The notes: a model not told the origin generated them from the letters alone. Positions 22,046-34,424 are shown, counted from the stretch's first letter. The stretch: 64,000 nt of DNA from Undaria pinnatifida (GCA_012845835.1 JABAKD010000003.1:2290212-2354211), one strand, 5' to 3'. Numbers and translations: made by a program.

Positions 22046-22607
22046 GAGAGGCAAAAAAAAAGTGACCCCACCATCGTAGCCGCAGACGGCGAAACAGAAC
22101 CACGGGGATAGGATAGCAATCACTTTATATGTAGTATATGGAAGAAGCGTAATGAGCGCCCAAATGTTGGAGTGGTCGTTTCTATTAGGCTATTAGGAGT
22201 AGGAACGGTGCTCCGTCTCGAAAGGGATGCGTGGTGGTCAATGGATGGTCAAACATGACTAAGGCAAGCAACAAATGAGTACGCCCCCCTTAACATGCCC
22301 CCCCCCCGTCCCGCCCCCTATCGTAGGCCTTGGTTCCCTTCGCCCGTCTGTCCGGAAAAAAAACCGTCAAAAGGAATAATTTTTGGGAACAAATGTCCAC
22401 CAAATATCGCCAGCGTTGATGACGAAAATCTTGAATGCGAAATTGAATTGTTAATATCAATTGTATGAATTAATACAAATTTTCGGTGTTGTATCGGTAT
22501 TACAATCTCGCACGTTTTCTTTTGTAAATCCCCGCACTAAAAATACACCATAGAACGTTGTACGAGCCACGCACACACAAGAGACACGCACATACACCAC
22601 TGCTCAC

Positions 22608-22850
22608 ATCGCACGCATCACTCCAGCGACTTTCTCGAACCGATCAGCCCTATCCCTCGTCAACGCCACCAATACCCGCCCCTGTTCCCCCCTCCATAAC
22701 GCCTGTATCCTCCCCGCAGCCTTGTGCTTCGGGGCATTTTCCTTCCACTCCAGGCAACAGCGGGCCAACAGCCGCCGTTGGTGGGAGTTCGACACAACCT
22801 CGTAGGCGTTGTTTATGAGGATGCGATACTCGCGGGCTTTCTTAGCGTGG
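22608..22850 (-). CDS. Exon 22: canonical IQ motif exon
   Basis: Acceptor ctcgcaatcag, donor GCGAT|GTGAGC. 243 nt, phase 2 to 2. The peptide has KKAREYRILINNAYEVV, a Trp helix CCLEWKENAPKHK and the canonical IQ motif GRIQALWRGEQGR followed by VLVALTRDRADRFEKV. The first residues complete an IQ motif begun in exon 21 (VAIQSHV then a Ser codon across the junction, and HAKKAR). High GC and strong bias to G or C at third positions separate it from the AT-rich flanks. A decayed copy of its 3' half is at 21431-21535. Confidence 0.85.
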
Positions 22851-22873
22851 CTGATTGCGAGGTGCCGTCTATG

Positions 22874-22936
22874 AGGGAGGGAGGGAGGGAGGGAGGGAAG
22901 GGGGGGGGTAGGGAGGGAAGGAGGGAGGGAGGGCGG
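22874..22936. repeat. GGGA tetranucleotide tract
   Basis: gagg/gggag repeats with a G run, within the intron 20-30 bp upstream of exon 22's acceptor region on the minus strand, where it reads as a CCCT pyrimidine tract. It could act as an extended polypyrimidine tract. Confidence 0.7.
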
Positions 22937-23253
22937 GATCCGGAGGCGGTCGCATGTCGCACTTGTTATGAAGTGACGTTATGTCCCTTTAGTTTTGGGG
23001 GGGGGGGCTGTGATATGCCAGGTATGTTTGAGAGGCATGCATATATTTTAGAAAATAGTGGCATCGATGCTAAGCCGGAAGGAGGCGCACGGTACAAGCG
23101 CAATATTATTCTGGTTGTAATTCTGCGTGGTTAGGCCATTCCTAGGCGTTGGAAAGACTAGAAATTTCCATGTGTTTTTGGTCACAGTCTCCGGGTTCCA
23201 AAAGAGGGAAACCGCGGTTTTCCTCCTTCACTATCGTGTATGGTCTTGCTCAC

Positions 23254-23433
23254 CTCACGTGGCTCTGAATGGCCACCGACGCCGCGGCGCACTCTTTGCG
23301 ACGGGCGTTCTTGTTTCGTATCAACGCGACGAAGCACTGGCGCCGGATCGGCTTCATCACGCGCATGAGGAGCTCTCGCGCCTGCCGCTGCTGGGTCTTC
23401 AGTCGGAAGAGTCGTCTTTTAGCTAACCACAGT
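23254..23433 (-). CDS. Exon 21: two IQ-like motifs
   Basis: Excellent acceptor (cgccccgccccgcccgcag) and donor GTGAG|GTGAGC. 180 nt, phase 2 to 2. The peptide starts LWLAKRRLFRLKTQQRQARE, completing an IQ-like motif (VQRQAR, LWLAKRR) begun in exon 20. It continues with FVALIRNKNARRKE, another IQ-like block without the IQ pair, and ends at AAASVAIQSHV, the start of the next IQ motif. The intron therefore lies inside the motif. Confidence 0.85.
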
Positions 23434-24019
23434 CTGCGGGCGGGGCGGGGCGAGGATAACACAGCTAGGCTTATATTCGTTCTGCTGGCAGTTTGGCACA
23501 ATGGGGCCTGTGTGAGTATTCCACTATGCTGACAACTATTTACCTGTTTTTAACAGCGCGAAAGTAACACAATTGGGCTGTTGTTTTCAACGAGCTTAAT
23601 TAGAGGGGAACGCAGTAACGTTTCAACAGAAATCGCCTTTGATCCAGCCACACTCTCTGCGGAAGGGGCGACGCGAGGTTAGCACAGCCAAGCTTGCATC
23701 CATTATGCTAGCAATCACGATTTTAAGTTTGCCATCCGACAATGTGTCAGCGTTTGTGTCAACCGTAAAACACTACACGCAAACAGGAATTGAAGACCTC
23801 TACAAGCAGTGTCAAAGTACGACAACCCCGGCCGATTTGACGCCGAACAAAAGAATTCTAAAACCAACGCGTCCCTGGATCGCATCCATCAAACAGCGAC
23901 TGAGCCCCCGCTTCTAATAATAGCAATTATTTCGGCATAAATGAGTTTTTCTTTATCGAGCGTATATCGACCATAACTGGGGGGAAACTATGGTTGAATA
24001 TCCGACCTATAGGCTGTGT

Positions 24020-24240
24020 AAGGGAAAGTTTTGAGCCACTCGCACGAGTGACTCTGTACCTCGCTATGACGAAAGCTTTTTAGGCGATTTGCTTGGCGCA
24101 ACCACGCTAAACCAATTCTATCGCAGATTCACATGGCACAGCCAAACTATTAAAAAATTGTTAATCTTGAGACCGCACAGGAGCAGTGCAGGGGGATCAC
24201 TCGCGCGAGTGACCCCGAGCTTCTCCTAAAATAGGCCCGA
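24020..24240 (-). mobile_element. Family C element, copy 3
   Basis: Contains actcgcacgagtgactctgt, gatttgcttggcgcaaccac, and at the other end ggatcactcgcgcgagtgac. Both ends carry the ctcgcgcgag palindrome. No satellite in the middle. Confidence 0.75.
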
Positions 24241-24274
24241 AAATTGACCTCTCGGCCATGCTGTAGGCACGGTC

Positions 24275-24375
24275 ATTTCTGCCATCCGCGACAGCGAATG
24301 AGCTTCGACATCGATCACAACATTTAAAAGAAAATCCATGGATGAGAAGAAAGCCAAGAGGAACCTCAAAAAAGA
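24275..24375 (+). repeat. Family E repeat copy
   Basis: tgccatccgcgacagcgaat, gagcttcgacatcgatcac, aaaatccatgg; same order as other family E copies. Confidence 0.55.
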
Positions 24376-25804
24376 TAATATATTATATTGATACCTCCCT
24401 CCTGTACCTACGCCCGGCTTAGCATCGGTCTAATCCACCTGCTGCCCGTTGCTCCACCCTTCGTTGTCCTTGAGGTTATCATCTACTTTTGCTCTATTTA
24501 ACCTAGGCCGCGTCCGGGCTCCACCCGCACGCCATGGGGTGTGGGTCTGTGCCATCCCCCTGGTCTTCTTGCAGCTATTTTTACCGTATGACGACATGCA
24601 GCGTGACTTGTCAACCGCGACAAAAATATAAAAAAAAATGAAAAAAAAAAAATGAAGACCACTCGACTACGAAAAAACGTAAAATGTAATGTAATATAAA
24701 AATGTAAATGTACGATATCCAAAACGCTGATGCACAATTAGCAAGCCCCCCTAAAACCAACAAAGCGGGTTCGCACACTTCCTTGCCCATAGATCAAATC
24801 ATATCGCCGTTCTTATTTTTCGCTCTTGGCATCCATCAAGGTGCAGCGCGAGCGTCAACGACTAAGAAAAGGACTGGCGGAAACTAAACATGAAGTCTAA
24901 CTGACCACGGTGAAGAACGAAAATGTGCGACAACCAACAACGCTGATGCACAATGAAAAGCCTCCCTAAAAAAACAAGACGTCCGGGCTCAGCCTCAATC
25001 GAGTGGCTAGTCTGTGGGAGGCATTCCATGGAGATTATTTTGTGGATCCCAGGTCCCCTTCCCCTAGATAGCACCGCCTCACTACACACAAGGTCAAGCT
25101 CACCAGAGGTCCCCCAGGCTCCATTCCGCGCTAACCCGAGGTTCCAACCTACCTCGCCATGTCCTCCAATGTCCTCCAAACCACAACCACCCTATTAGTA
25201 GCTATTAGTAGAGAGAACCCGCTAGGTAGGAGAACAAGCCCTACACTGGCGTCGTCGGCAGGACTTTTCCACCTGCCAAAGCCACGCCCCCTTGCCAACC
25301 CCGCCGCTGCCGTTTATCTCAAAATACCCTCAACCGATCGTAGCGTAAGACCGATCAGTCCGAGGCGGGTCCGAGATACGCTTCGGCTTCGTGTGCTTCT
25401 TCACTCGACGTTTTTTTGTTCTCTTCGTATCCCTTCTTCGTACTATCTTCGTTCTCCCTCCCTCTAGTCGTAACTCAGACCCGGGGTCACTAAGTGGGTT
25501 CTTCTCCCTCCCTCCCCACTACGGTACTGTACTACCAATACAATCCTGTGAATAAATCCATTAACACTGGCTGTTTAAAGGCATCGTCAGCTAATTTTGA
25601 TGTTTTAGAAGGAGGCGATATGTAGCGCTCGCTCCAATCGTACCATCAACACACAAAGGAAATCCAGAATCCAATGACTATATTAACATAAGAAAAAAAA
25701 AAATATATATATATATAGTGATGCGACTCACGTGCGCCCGGAGTAAAAGCGATACAAGGACAAGTCTCAAACCTCTCTTTTCTCCACCTGGCTAGTCCTC
25801 TCAC

Positions 25805-25998
25805 CTTGCCTGTCGCTGCACGGCGATCGTCTTTCTCTCCAAGACGGCATGCTTCCAATTTTCCACGGCGAGGCGCTTGCTCCTGAGCGTATTCCGGTTG
25901 TTCAACCGATGTCCCATCTCAAGGGCTCGCGCAATCTGCATTTGCTCACGTGGAAACATGAGCATATTTCGAGCAAGAATGTGATACTCACATCGTCG
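25805..25998 (-). CDS. Exon 20: Trp helix and start of an IQ motif
   Basis: The donor CAAG|GTGAGA is strong; the acceptor (gggaag, 25999-26000) has a poor pyrimidine tract and was chosen because a stop lies shortly upstream and phase 0 is required by exon 19. 194 nt. The peptide reads RRCEYHILARNMLMFPREQM, then RLAVENWKHAVLERKTIAVQ. CEYHIL aligns with REYRIL of exon 22 and VENWKHA is the Trp helix. The exon ends inside an IQ-like motif (IAVQRQA). Confidence 0.8.
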
Positions 25999-26479
25999 CT
26001 TCCCTTGGTTTTACGAAGCAGCACATGTCTCGAGTTAGTACGGATACATTTAATCCCACCACCTCCACACCAATTGTATCTTCTTACAAGTGTACAGTTG
26101 TTATTAGTATGTACCAGTATGGGCCTGTTGCGTACGTACGCGGACTTCCGACTTCACTTTTTACATTTTTTCACGGATGCACGACTTGCCTTCTGTAATG
26201 ATATGCACGTGTGCCACTTTCGGCTTGTTTTGTTTTTTCCTTGACACCCAAAAGGGCTACCGCTACGGACGCACGCTACGGCATACGGCAAAGGGGCACT
26301 GGTATTGAAAAGTTGTTTCTCTGAGGTTGCTCGCTCGAGGGGGGGTCTGTTTATACCTCGCCCTCAGAGATCGTGTTCCGTGTAAAACTGAAAGCGCAAC
26401 GCGCGATGATCAATCCCATGTAACAAAAATCAAATTGAGAAACAAGCGCATGAGTGAACACGAATAGTGTCCCGACGAT

Positions 26480-26640
26480 AGTTTTGTTAACCCCTTTAAA
26501 GCCCCGATACCTCTCCCAAGGGCTATACTAACTTCGAGAAAAAATTGTCGCCAAAAAAGGGTTTCCATTTTGCGGAGGCGTTAAGGAGCCGCCCCGTCAT
26601 TCAGTACCTGTATCGTAGCACGTGCCTAACGCGCCTTCCT
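26480..26640 (-). repeat. Family A repeat fragment
   Basis: cccctttaaagccccgatac, gggctatactaacttcgag, ggaggcgttaaggagccg, ccccgtcattcag and end tatcgtagcacgtgc. Truncated, lacks the core. Confidence 0.65.
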
Positions 26641-26904
26641 TACTTACCCCACGCCGGTCGATGCTGAGTTCGCCACTTTTGTTTCGATTTTTTTGTTTCT
26701 CGTTCAAGTTTAAACCGTTTTTGGACTTGATCATGGTTTTTACAAACCCACAAACGCGACGACGAACGCGATCTAATCAAGCGTCCCTAGGAAAAGCTTG
26801 AGGCCATCCGGGTATCGTCATGTGTCACGGCTCGCCTCACGGCTTGCCTCACAGCTTACTGTGTTGCAGTTCGAACACATCTCAGATCAATACGCACCAA
26901 CAGC

Positions 26905-26950
26905 TAGGATGGCTTCATGTGACCGATGCTGCAATAACCCTAATTTTTTC
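26905..26950 (+). repeat. Short copy related to exon 3
   Basis: caccaacagctaggatggct, tcatgtgaccgatgctgc resembles the minus-strand 3' end of exon 3 (ccccagcacctcggattgct, tcatgtggccgatgctg). It is a stray fragment in the intron 30-20 kb region, in inverted orientation. Confidence 0.45.
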
Positions 26951-27639
26951 CGTCAATTATGCGTCTGAAGTCCAAAGGGGGTTGTTTATAGGTAATCTGA
27001 GCACTAACTGACTTGACTCAGCGTTTTCTCGCCTGTTTTTTAGTTGACAGCCAGTCCTGCCTAGCTCGATGGGTTCTCCAGCGTGCTTGAATCTTGGTCG
27101 CCGCTCGTACCTGGCCACGAGTGGTACATCCGACACGCCACACAGAGAGGGTTGACGTCACCTCGTGGGACTGTGGGGATCGCGTTCACTATAACTTTTA
27201 ATCCGTTTGCCATCTGCCAAAATGCGCGAGTAGGGTGACGTCACCTCCTTCGTGGAACTCTGGGGGAATCCCGGTTCTAGTAAAATTCTTATTCCATGTA
27301 GCATCTGGCAACGTGTACGATAGCGCTTGCTTGTCGTATCCAGTCCTACTAGCAAAATGCAGAGCGCAAACCTTAAACCAATTAATGAAACTCATGGCCT
27401 TCTTTGACTGAAAGGTGGAGTCTTTAGCGTTCATACGTAGTGGTGGTGTGGGGGTGGTTTCGTACCTAAACACAAAGCCCAGCGTACACTTGCAAGCATA
27501 CTTTTGATCAGCGTATCATAGCAATGCGGAGTAGGCTTTGGGTGGAACACTATTAATAACGACATGCGCCACGGTAGCGGGTAAACGCGTGCTACGACAG
27601 CTAGAGGTATACCTCTTTTGGGCGAAACACATGTTCCGG

Positions 27640-27880
27640 TATGACGAGGCTTCTTAGCACCTTTAGAGCCCCCAAATCCCTCCCTATACTGAATGCAAGT
27701 AAGTTTGTAAAAAAAGAAAACGGGTTTCCAGTTGTAAAAGGGGTCAATTAACCAGAAATCGTCGGAATGCCATCCCAGTTTTTGCAAAGTGGTTATTTTT
27801 GTATACCTGGGCCGTGGGTTTTGATGATCGGACGGCACTTTCAGTTTGCTCTGTAATATTAATAAGTCACTTTTTGTGTG
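27640..27880 (+). repeat. Family A repeat copy
   Basis: gaggcttcttagcaccttta, ccctccctatactgaatg, cagaaatcgtcggaatgcc, tatacctgggccgtgggt. Diverged from the others. Confidence 0.65.
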
Positions 27881-28104
27881 AGGTATAGAAGGCCGCAATT
27901 GCGAAACCTCAGGGAAGACAATAATGCATCCATGCCGTACTAGTAATAGTACTACTAATAATAGTACTACTAGTATATTATACGTGTCAGCTCCATCTCA
28001 TCCACTACCTCAGCCCGGTGGGCAATCTCACGGGCTAGAGGACCTACAACGGTATACCTCTGGTAATACCTGCGGTATGCTGCTAAAAATGACGTGTGGT
28101 ACGG

Positions 28105-28350
28105 CAGAGGTACAGTACCTTTTTTTCGGCAATAATCGTTTTCTGAGCGACGGGGCTCCTTAATCCAAAATCGTCGGAAATTAACCTTTTTTTCTGCCTG
28201 ATTCTCGCTGTGTACCTAAGCCAGGGGGATGTTTCATCCGGTAGCGGTTTGATATTTTCTCCAAATCAGTTTTTTTGGAGCAGTCTTAAGCTCCCAAAAT
28301 CGAGGAACCTCAGAGAAAAGTGGTGAGCATCTATCGTAGCACGCGTGTTA
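28105..28350 (+). repeat. Family A repeat copy, complete
   Basis: cgttttctgagcgacggggc, tccttaatccaaaatcgtcgg, tgtacctaagccaggggg, tctccaaatcagttttttt and the end ctatcgtagcacgcgtg. Close match to 18040-18292 over its full length. Confidence 0.8.
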
Positions 28351-28917
28351 CCTTTGTAAAACCTTTGTAAAATGCCTGTGACATACAGTAGTTAGGCGAT
28401 GCACGTGTCCGTTCATCGCGTTGCGCTTTTTCGATTTACCAAAAAAAAACACATGTTTTGGGGTGGGGTGTACCAATATGGAGTATTTCTTGAGCAACCA
28501 GCCTCAGAAGGGCAAAAAAGAGCCAGTGCATTCCTCTACCGTGTATCACTTTTCTCATCATGCGCATGCGGCGGAATCAGAATGTTTTGGGCCGCTCCTA
28601 AAAGCCGAGGAAGCCCTCCGTCTTCAGTGAAAAAGGCGAAAATAAAGCAGTTTCGGCTGAAAAAGCAGGTGCCACAGCAGTGAATATACCCCGATTTTAG
28701 AGCGCCCAGGATAAGGGCATTCGGGACTTGAGAGCGGTCAAATTAGCGCGTCCCGCTTATACTAAAAGCCATACATTTATCACTACAGACGAGAGCAATG
28801 CGTGGTCAAGAGCGCTTGTTTCGGCTTGTCACGAGGCGCTTTTAAATCGGGGTACCCGCTGTACCTCATCATGGAATGGATGTTAGAGGCTACTCCTACG
28901 GTGGCACGGCTCGGAGT

Positions 28918-29420
28918 AATCAAGAGATTGTGTGAGTAAATCAAGATATTGAGTGATTAATAAGAGATTGAGTGATTAATCAAGAGATGGTGTGGGTAAA
29001 TCAAGAGATTGTGTGAGTCATCAAAAGATGGTGTGATTAATCAAGAGATTGTGTGAGTAAATCAAGAGATTGTGTGAGTAATCAAGAGATTGAGTGATCA
29101 ATCAAGAGATTGTGTGAGTAGAGTAATCAAGAGATTGAGTGAGTAAATCAAGAGATTGTGTGAGTAATCAAGAGATGGTGTGAGTAAATCAAGAGATTGT
29201 GTGAGTAATCAAGAGATTGTGTGAGTAAATCAAGAGATTGTGTGAGTAAGCAAGAGATGGTGTGAGTAAATCAAGAGATTGTGTGAGTAATCAAGAGATT
29301 GTGTGAGTAAATCAAGAGATTGTGTGAGTAATCAAGAGATTGAGTGGGTAAACCAAGAGATTGTGTGAGTAATCAAGAGATGGTGTGAGTAAATCATGAG
29401 ATTGTGTGAGTAATCAAGAT
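28918..29420. repeat. 20-bp tandem array, about 25 units
   Basis: Unit atcaagagattgtgtgagta (with an extra a in alternate units, so about 39-bp dimers) and variants with gagatggtgtg. About 500 bp in all. No unique spacers, so not a CRISPR array. Confidence 0.95.
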
Positions 29421-29524
29421 ACTTTATCACTATGATTCCGTTTGGCGTCTGACTATATGCTTATAGCGCCTGTTCCAATTGTACAAAAACGCATAATAAT
29501 ACACACTTATATTATTTTGTGGCC

Positions 29525-29620
29525 TCGCTCTCACCCGGCGGAGGTCGATCGCCCGCGCGCGGCGTTTCAAACACCATTCTAAAAGACGGCCCCGCCAAGC
29601 TTCGTTAACGCTTACAAAAA
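29525..29620 (-). pseudogene. Decayed copy of the 3' end of exon 19
   Basis: Minus strand: cgaagcttggcggggccgtc, tttagaatggtgtttgaaac, then gccgg|gtgagagc, aligned with cgaaggcttggagagcccgt, ttttcgggaatggcgaaac and cgcagg|gtgagagcc of exon 19. The donor is preserved but the frame carries a stop in the matching phase. It is only about 220 bp downstream of the real exon. Confidence 0.75.
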
Positions 29621-29841
29621 CCTGAAAAATTCACTCACATTAAGTGCAAGTCGTTTGTCCCGAAAAACGTGGACCCAGTACAAAGAGGGCTGACCTAAGG
29701 CGATCCAACTAACTTCATGTTTTCTTTCTCGGCGACTTATTTCGTCGAATGCTATCTTTTCCGTTTAACACCTTGGCTACGGTAGTGCGCGAGCACTCAA
29801 CGCTACATCTTTGCGTTTCATTTCATCGTCTTGGCTCTCAC

Positions 29842-30019
29842 CCTGCGGATGTCGCGCGCAGCGTTTCGCCATTCCCGAAAAACGGGCTCTCCAAGCCTTC
29901 TCAAGGTCATCCGAAGAAGTTCGTCAATTCTACTTCGGCGTTTTCTCTCGTCGGATGCCGTCTCGCGCCCCTCCACGCCGCGCGCCATTGCTTGGATCGT
30001 GGTAGCTGCTCGATCTCGT
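29842..30019 (-). CDS. Exon 19: canonical IQ motif exon
   Basis: Acceptor ctgcgttgattggtag, donor CGCAGG|GTGAGA. 178 nt, phase 2 to 0. It begins RDRAATTIQAMARGVEGRE, a full IQ motif with the typical AAxxIQ lead, followed by a basic helix and the Trp helix EPVFREWRNAARDIRR. The exon therefore carries one complete IQ plus Trp unit. A degenerate copy of its 3' end with a preserved donor site lies at 29525-29620. Confidence 0.85.
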
Positions 30020-30284
30020 CTACCAATCAACGCAGGTGGATAGTGTCAATGTCAACCCTTTGGGGCTCATGTACAATATCATTACTGCGAGTTAATCGAC
30101 TTACTCGACGTAATCGACTTCGGGTTATTGTTACCAGGTATTGTTTTTTCCCTCCGACAATATAGCGTGGATAATGCCGTTCCGATGAAAATCGAATATC
30201 CTTCCGAAAAGCAGTAGTATAGTATCTATGACCTTCTGCCAAAGCATTCTCCCATTTCCTTTTCCGGGCACATCTTCTCGTTTC

Positions 30285-30378
30285 ATCTAGTACTTCCTTT
30301 CACTTCCTTTCCTTCGCCTTCCCAATCTTTCCTTTCCCTTCCTTCCCTTTCCTTTCCTTTTATTTCTACTTCCTTCCC
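30285..30378. repeat. TTCC-rich pyrimidine tract
   Basis: Repeats of ttcctttc and cttccc on plus; strand-asymmetric. Confidence 0.8.
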
Positions 30379-30768
30379 CTATATCTGTTCGTTTTATACT
30401 ATCATATCATATGTTGAGCGTGTTCTTATCGCGATGCGAGGATGCAGCACACGTCAGCAATGCAAGAAACGCTTTGCGCGTGTCTCACGGGGTACTTGTT
30501 ATGTTGGAGTTAGACTGAAAAATCGTGGTCACAAAACCTAATTTGGCAGCCCGGGTCTGGACGCTTGCTACGTTGAAGATACACCTTTTTTTTCAAAAAG
30601 GTCCTCACTTGAGTAAATCTGTACCTTGTCTGGACGCGTGCTACGTTGAAGGTACACCTTTTTTCGAAAGAGTCCTTACTTGAGGAGATCTGTATTTTTT
30701 TATTTCATCTTATTTATTTTACGATACCCAAAAAACTGGCGTGGGGAAAAAATACACCTGCTACCCGG

Positions 30769-31010
30769 CCTGATTCTACGACAGACCCCCACGGAAACCG
30801 GCGATTTTTTTAATGAACGTCTCACGTGACTACTCCGACACGAGGAAGGATGCTAAGAAAAAACATCTTCCTCTATTTTCATGCTTGCAAGGGACTATCG
30901 AACGATGACGTCGGGGTGGCAAAGGGCACCGTGTTTCAGGAGATTCTTCTGCCGGGAGCTGGTTTCAAAACCGGCGATTTCATCAAAAGAAAAATTGAGG
31001 GGGGCTACTA
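30769..31010 (+). repeat. Family X repeat, copy 2
   Basis: gattctacgacagacccc, aatgaacgtctcacgtgact, acacgaggaaggatgcta, aacgatgacgtcggggtggc, ggcaccgtgtttcaggagat, ggtttcaaaaccggcgattt. An ACT-repeat array starts at its right end. Confidence 0.8.
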
Positions 31011-31065
31011 CTCTACTACTACTACTATTACTACTGCTACTACCACTACTACTACTACTGTAGGA
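31010..31065. repeat. ACT trinucleotide array
   Basis: About 18 units of act with variants, directly at the right edge of family X copy 2. Confidence 0.85.
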
Positions 31066-33301
31066 CTACTCCCCGGTGGACGACCCCATCTGGCCAAGGT
31101 ATACCGCGAAAATCGTGCTAAAAAAGAACGAAATAATTCCGACCATTTTGGGTCAAGAAAAAAAAAAAAATGAAAAACGCCAAAAAAGGGTATACCTCGA
31201 TCGTAGCACGCTTGTTGCTTCGCTTCGTCTGAGGGTTGTGCAATCGTCAGTTTTGTTCGTCATTTTTTCCCTCTTGAGCCGCTATTTAATGCAGAGTTAA
31301 GAGCCGTTTCTCACGACACATTTTTTGGCGATATGTTGAGCCATATATTGGCAAGGTTCAGTATGGAAATTTAGATTTTGGCCACAGAACGTCACGTTTT
31401 AGGCAACTCTCTCTTGGATATTTCCTTAGGGTTAGGAATCTAGCAAAATTTGTAGCTGAAATTGAAAAGATGTGGGAAAGAGAAATCGGGAAATGGTTGT
31501 GGCAGAGAGTAATAGGAGAGACACACTACAGCTTTCACGGAAGGATACTCGATTTCTATCGGCGCGGCATCTACGCTACGCTACTGTCGGAAAGCTATCA
31601 AAAAAAGAAAAAGTGGGAAGATGAAATTGGCAAAAGGCAGCGAGAGTCATAGGAGAGACACTACTGCTTTAGCGGAAGGACACTCGGTTTGTATCGGAAC
31701 GCCATGTTCGGTACACTGCAGTCTGAGGGCAAAAACAGTTACCTGGAATAATACAATATACTTCGCATGACAATAACGTAAACAAATTGACATGTCTGCC
31801 CTTATCACAGCGTGATTGGGCAGCACACGGTAATCTATGGTACATGCGTGCCGCACAACACTCTTCTCCTCGCCTTGCTTTTTGAGGACCGACATCGAAA
31901 TCCACCCCTCTTAACCCATCACGGAGTACCATGACAACCAGAACCCGCTATATACACCCAACATAAACTCCACTGTTTCTGCAAGCCGTATTTGGTCCTG
32001 ATTACCACGGTGGCTTGGTGGAATATATAGCGTGTGTTTGTTGGCGCAGCGTATGAAACAACTTCATGGTATTGATGGTGCAATACCACGGAAATCGAAA
32101 AAGGCAGAAAATGTTGAGGTTTGAGCAGAAATGACGTATGGCAGCAAAAGTTAGCGCGAGACCTACAACCGCCCCCCTTATCGCACAGTATACCATAGTC
32201 CAGTAGCCTTCATCACACACTCCCATATGTGCTAGGCATCAAGCGTTTGTTTCGTTGCAAAAGATGCACACACACGAGGGTCCGAAGATGTCGGGTAGCT
32301 GTTCAGTTTGAAGAGCTCCATCGGTCAATTATAAGTTATAGCTATTGGCACCAAAGCCGTGCAGCCCTTTACATACCACCGAGGGAAGCACGACTCCAAC
32401 TACCTAACCCTTCGGTGAAAATAAATAACCTGTACGGAACTACGTTGTCCGTGGGACAAAATTGAGTAAAAAAAAAGGGATCGAGTCTACATCGTCTTTT
32501 CAATCATCTTTTCAATCAAGCTTTCTCCTATGTCACGACTGTGTTCGTGTGAGCCGTTGTAGCGTGTAAATACCAGGCCGGAAAACAGTCACTACGGGTA
32601 AAAACACACACCAACAACTGACTTTCCCCCCTCCCCACTTGACTTTTTTTGGTGTTTTATTTCGTCCCACTATTATCAGTATTTATTCATAGATCTCCGT
32701 AATGCAATAGCCTTTAGCTTTCATAACCGTTTCGCGTGGTATCTGTGCGGAATCATCATCGGCGGTGTTCCTTCACCTCTCACCTGTTAACAACGACCTG
32801 TTTCGCAAGCCTCCGTAGATAGCGCTTCTTGAGGCAAGAGTTCCCCACGTCGTTCACGAACCGTGTTAGACGTTCTGCACGTATGCGGTCAAACGCGATG
32901 CAGCGTCAGTGGCATGTATCTCAAATGGAGGCAAGGTACAGCAAGCATAGCAGTCAAAGACGTTTGCGGAGAGCGTGGGGAGAGCGTAAAAGTAGTCACA
33001 ATTGAGATTATTTGGAATAGCAGAGGGACGGGGGCAGTGCCAGCGCAGCTGAGGGTTATGCGTTTTGGGACGCTGTACTAAGGGACGGCGCCTATTTACA
33101 ACCTATGGAGCGTGGAAGTCAAGTAGAGTCCACACCCTACTATAGTGTTTTAGTGTTCTAGGCTTGAAACGGTCAAAACGGGGTGCTCAATAGACCACAT
33201 CTCCTTTTGAATTGGTCAACACGCCTACCCTCATCCCGCCCAGACCGGATTCCACTTGGCACTCTGCTCCCGCTTGGTAGGTGCACAAGTATAGGGTTGG
33301 C

Positions 33302-33314
33302 GTTAGGGTTAGGG
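33302..33314 (+). repeat. Short telomere-like sequence
   Basis: gttagggttaggg, just over two TTAGGG units. Too short to indicate a telomere; probably chance or a filler. Confidence 0.4.
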
Positions 33315-33749
33315 ATGATGGAAGATCGTACGGACTGCAGTCAAGAGCTGCAGCTCACGGATTGTGAATAAGTTGCTCTCGTGTGACCACAGCGGCTGCG
33401 GTGGAAGTACGCGTTTTCTACGCGGAGCAACTCTACACAACACGTCCGAAACAGCACACGGACGCATACTGCGGCAAAGGTGGCACTTGACTTTTGCTGA
33501 GGTTCCTCGATTGAAGGCCTCTCACAGCACACCCACAACAACCGAATTCCAGAAGAAAAAATGAAGCCTAAAAGCGCAGGTATCCATTCCCATGGGCTAG
33601 GTATCTAACCAATATATATATATATTATGAATACGGCGGTTAGTCGAGCCCTAAAAGTTGGTTGGGTCAAAAACGTGTGAAACCAACCAACGTCATAACA
33701 GCCAACCCAAGGCTAATTTGGCCCTTCTTTGACTACATAAGGAACATGC

Positions 33750-33985
33750 ATTTTTTTTTCGGAGGTTGAGGGGGGGCTTCACACCTCACACGAAAACGTT
33801 TTTTTGAGTAAATGAAAAGTGCAACCCAATGGCCTAGGTGTAACAAAGTGATTCATATTGAAAAACAAGAATGACGCACCCCCCCCCCCCCCGACGATTT
33901 TTCTTAGGCTAAGGGGTCCCGTCGCTCAGAAACGAACATGCCAAAAAATGGTATACCCTCTATCGTGTTAGGACCCATACCAAGG
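33750..33985 (-). repeat. Family A repeat copy with poly-C
   Basis: atggcctaggtgtaacaaag, then a C run, ccgacgatttttcttaggct, aaggggtcccgtcgctcag and a decayed end ctctatcgtgttagg. Confidence 0.7.
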
Positions 33986-34059
33986 CTACGATTCACTACC
34001 GACTTTGAGCTATCATACACGCACCAGCTACTCTTTACCCGCCGGAACAAAAAGCAGTA

Positions 34060-34215
34060 CTTTGTAGGGGCGTTTTGTTTTTAGCAGCGTAACATACCAC
34101 GCCATTGCGGATTCGCGTAACAAAATCCAAACGGCACGATTTAAAGCTTAATTGAGACGGCCAAGGAACGGGGCAGTCATCCGCGCGAGTCACTCCGAGA
34201 CCCTGCAAAAAAAGG
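34060..34215 (-). mobile_element. Family C element, copy 4
   Basis: gtagcgtaac-type left part, ggccaaggaacggggcagtc and atccgcgcgagtcactcc. It lies within 80 bp of the donor of exon 18. Confidence 0.65.
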
Positions 34216-34293
34216 ACTTCCAAATGACTGATCCCCCTGCGGTTGCCTTGATCAAATCGGGTAGCCCGCATCATCCGCATAATACCGTCGCAC

Positions 34294-34424
34294 CTCTCCA
34301 ATCTCCGAAATGTTCTACGGTGCGCACTATCTTCGCATTCCATGCCGGACCAATCACCTTGCGCTTGTCGGTCCATTGTAATTTCTTTCACCATGGCCCG
34401 GGCTTTCTTGCCCCTCGCTAAGCC
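34294..34424 (-). CDS. Exon 18: second half of a split IQ motif plus linker
   Basis: Acceptor ctcgcgtgcgaaacacag, donor GAGAG|GTGCGA. 131 nt, phase 0 to 2. The first residues, GLARGKKARAMV, complete the IQ motif whose IQ pair ends exon 17, giving IQ-GLARGKKAR, a perfect IQxxxRGxxxR. The rest is a linker with one Trp (GDWSGMEC) and a basic helix (HRRTFRRLE). Downstream in the intron, at 34060-34215, sits a family C element. Confidence 0.8.

Noticed and set aside
28918-29420. Regular short repeats resembling a CRISPR array
   Set aside because: The repeats are contiguous with no unique spacers, and the context is a eukaryotic intron.
33302-33314. Telomeric repeat
   Set aside because: Only about two units; no array.
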